Source of the DNA: Flavobacterium ustbae | GTDB lineage: Bacteria > Bacteroidota > Bacteroidia > Flavobacteriales > Flavobacteriaceae | NCBI RefSeq assembly: GCF_003946915.1 | Contig: NZ_RPOC01000008.1 | Coordinates: 155,097-219,096 of the forward strand | Length of the DNA stretch: 64,000 bases | Direction: 5' to 3' | Shown here: piece after piece, positions 63,901 to 64,000 of the stretch | Numbering within the stretch: the stretch's first letter is position 1 | How the letters are laid out: every line of letters starts with the position of its first letter | Position numbers and translations under genes: made by a program | The notes under the pieces: model-generated | What the model was told of the DNA's origin: nothing | The model's input: only the letters and a program-made list of their open reading frames with translations | The model's database searches: none

Positions 63901-64000
63901 TGGTTCTTACGTCATCGGCTTCATCAGGAAACCAGTGGTTCAGAGACGGTTCAGCCATTTCAGGGGCAACCAATTCGACATATACTGCAGCTTCATCAGG
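60912..64000 (+). CDS. Large Ig-repeat surface protein, likely T9SS-exported adhesin (3' end outside window)
   Basis: The frame is open from the ATG at 60912 to the edge: 1029 residues seen. A signal peptide (FLILFLLLISYSASAQ) precedes residues 30-470, which resemble the IgGFc-binding-type N-terminal domain (LGTEYFLERGKGNNTAEQS near 258). An Ig-like domain follows near 470-538, then a DUF11-type domain near 538-655 (VTAKNLGPSNAEGVSVTDKLPSG). From there Ig-like repeats with the SGSYTVT motif and Cys pairs follow. The last repeats are near-perfect DNA copies. A C-terminal sorting domain, expected for T9SS, is outside. Probably a cell-surface adhesin or gliding-related protein. Confidence 0.85.
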   Translation, partial: MRNFTFPKFNLFKLNFLILFLLLISYSASAQFFAKHYIAPAPWQYTSRANEIIIATNSLTPVNFTITKSDGTAIAMTKPDGSVTGTLSTVKGAPAVYRFVGNPNGIPFNDANTVYNDRGLIITATTPGGAVSVNLRNVASDAIGEGGDNYIKGNASLTSFGDAGIGVEFRVGYYRLMGTANRERPFYSVMAINNNTQLKVNGSVVTTLGAGQSYLFNVAMGSLVESSGPVVMNMGVRIDAPEACGDGTFDQLPPISVLGTEYFLERGKGNNTAEQSTVVATKDNTTVTITTFTNTGTVSGTTTQVLNAGQVHTFQNGVTGQQLSASRVFATSNVAVYSGTADNCEVDVSTIAPVSACGGSNFVETSAFKGYNNETLDYFGYVLLRSRTDAVMLNGENLETKTGTARRQLGSTGWYIIDFNRTQINSPNTISINSNSKLTVSIAQQGNGYSMAAFFSNFAQQPTAPRETYIGVGSCLKQSAVLTTDPGFSPYVWRYNGDVISGQTSNTITVTKTGTYTVTSTLSCGVSSQSSPITVTLCSDVAVEKKVNVSSQCIGSDVVFTVTAKNLGPSNAEGVSVTDKLPSGYTYVSSTPPTGTSYDSNTGVWTISGLNSGASLDLTITAKVSASGNYTNTATITSSNADDATGNNSASVSVTPNALPTAASFSGTNAPICSGSNAVFTISGTSGNVVTYSGAASGTVTITGGTATVTIPNVTSNTILNLTNVSNGTCNRALIDTRTITVNALPGAPSITTTTSRTFCSGGNVVLTSSASSGNQWFRDGLAISGATNSTYIAASSGSYTVTFNNGTCTSGASSAVVVTVNALPATPTITPSGSTTFCSGGSVTLTSSSATGNVWSTGATTQAITVSVSGSYTVRVTDGNGCQSAASAPASVTVNPLPAAPSISAGGATTFCSGGNVVLTSSASSGNQWFRDGSAISGATNSTYTAASSGSYTVTFNNGTCTSAASAPASVTVNPLPAAPSISAGGATTFCSGGNVVLTSSASSGNQWFRDGSAISGATNSTYTAASS
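63601..64000 (+). repeat. 237-bp tandem Ig-domain repeats
   Basis: The unit beginning CTCTTCCTGCGGCTCC at 63601 begins again at 63838 (79 residues per unit). Differences in the visible part are few. An older, more diverged copy of the same type lies at about 63127-63375, with a different type between (63376-63593). Confidence 0.9.

Noticed and set aside
62984..63973. Long minus-strand frames with repeated peptide blocks
   Set aside because: They are antisense shadows of the Ig repeats; the plus-strand frame is open from 60912 with a signal peptide and known domain types.

Overview
The window is chromosomal DNA from a member of the Flavobacteriaceae, most likely Flavobacterium. The evidence is AT-rich DNA, promoters of the Bacteroidota type (TTG, about 19 bases, then TAnnTTTG), few Shine-Dalgarno sequences, DUF3127, DUF4920 and DUF2723 genes, an act-cox respiratory cluster, and a giant Ig-repeat surface protein at the right edge. 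Most genes are housekeeping. The accessory interest lies in repeats, leader structures and a few small genes.

Layout. 1-1.7 kb: 3' part of a TonB-dependent receptor carrying a perfect 501-bp tandem duplication. 1.7-7.5 kb: a Rieske-like lipoprotein without histidine ligands, greA behind a terminator-like leader hairpin, a HIT protein, an orphan sensor kinase, a flavin reductase-like protein, DUF3127, aat and a MOSC protein. 7.5-15.1 kb, minus strand: a complete thiamin operon behind a TPP riboswitch (thiS, thiC, thiE-like, thiD, thiE, thiG, a GxxExxY gene, thiH, thiF-like). 15.2-17.2 kb: tag, a lipoprotein, and a queuosine-precursor transporter. 17.3-25.8 kb: an M3 peptidase, then tsf, rpsB, rpsI and rplM on the minus strand, two Tat-exported ferritin-like proteins and a divergent LacI-type regulator. 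25.8-29.4 kb: polA and 700 bp of repeats. 29.4-32.1 kb: an OmpR-type two-component system flanked by two small lysine-rich exported proteins whose promoters are near copies of each other. 32.2-39.3 kb: a metallophosphoesterase, a cysteine-less thioredoxin fold, a polysaccharide deacetylase, a DUF2723 protein, two tRNA-Gln units and a Usp protein. 39.4-44.2 kb: rimP-nusA-infB behind a leader terminator. 44.3-57.0 kb: DUF4920, a SPOR protein, then actABCDEF-coxBA, i.e. alternative complex III with cytochrome c oxidase subunits II and I. 57.1-60.4 kb: ruvB, a cytochrome P450 and queG. 60.9 kb to the end: the start of a repetitive adhesin-like protein, cut by the window edge.

How the genes work together. 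The thi genes make the thiazole and pyrimidine halves of thiamin and join them, under TPP control. The act-cox cluster should take electrons from menaquinol through hemes c to oxygen. The tsf/rpsB, rpsI/rplM and rimP-nusA-infB groups serve translation and transcription elongation. queG and the YhhQ-type transporter, 42 kb apart, both serve queuosine.

Most promising for follow-up: the two-component system with its pair of lysine-rich exported proteins, the GxxExxY gene bracketed by inverted repeats inside the thiamin operon, matched leader terminators before greA and rimP-nusA, several families of heptamer-repeat hairpins between genes, a REP-like triplicate upstream of polA, and the duplicated receptor barrel segment. 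No phage, insertion sequence, CRISPR array or toxin-antitoxin pair was seen.
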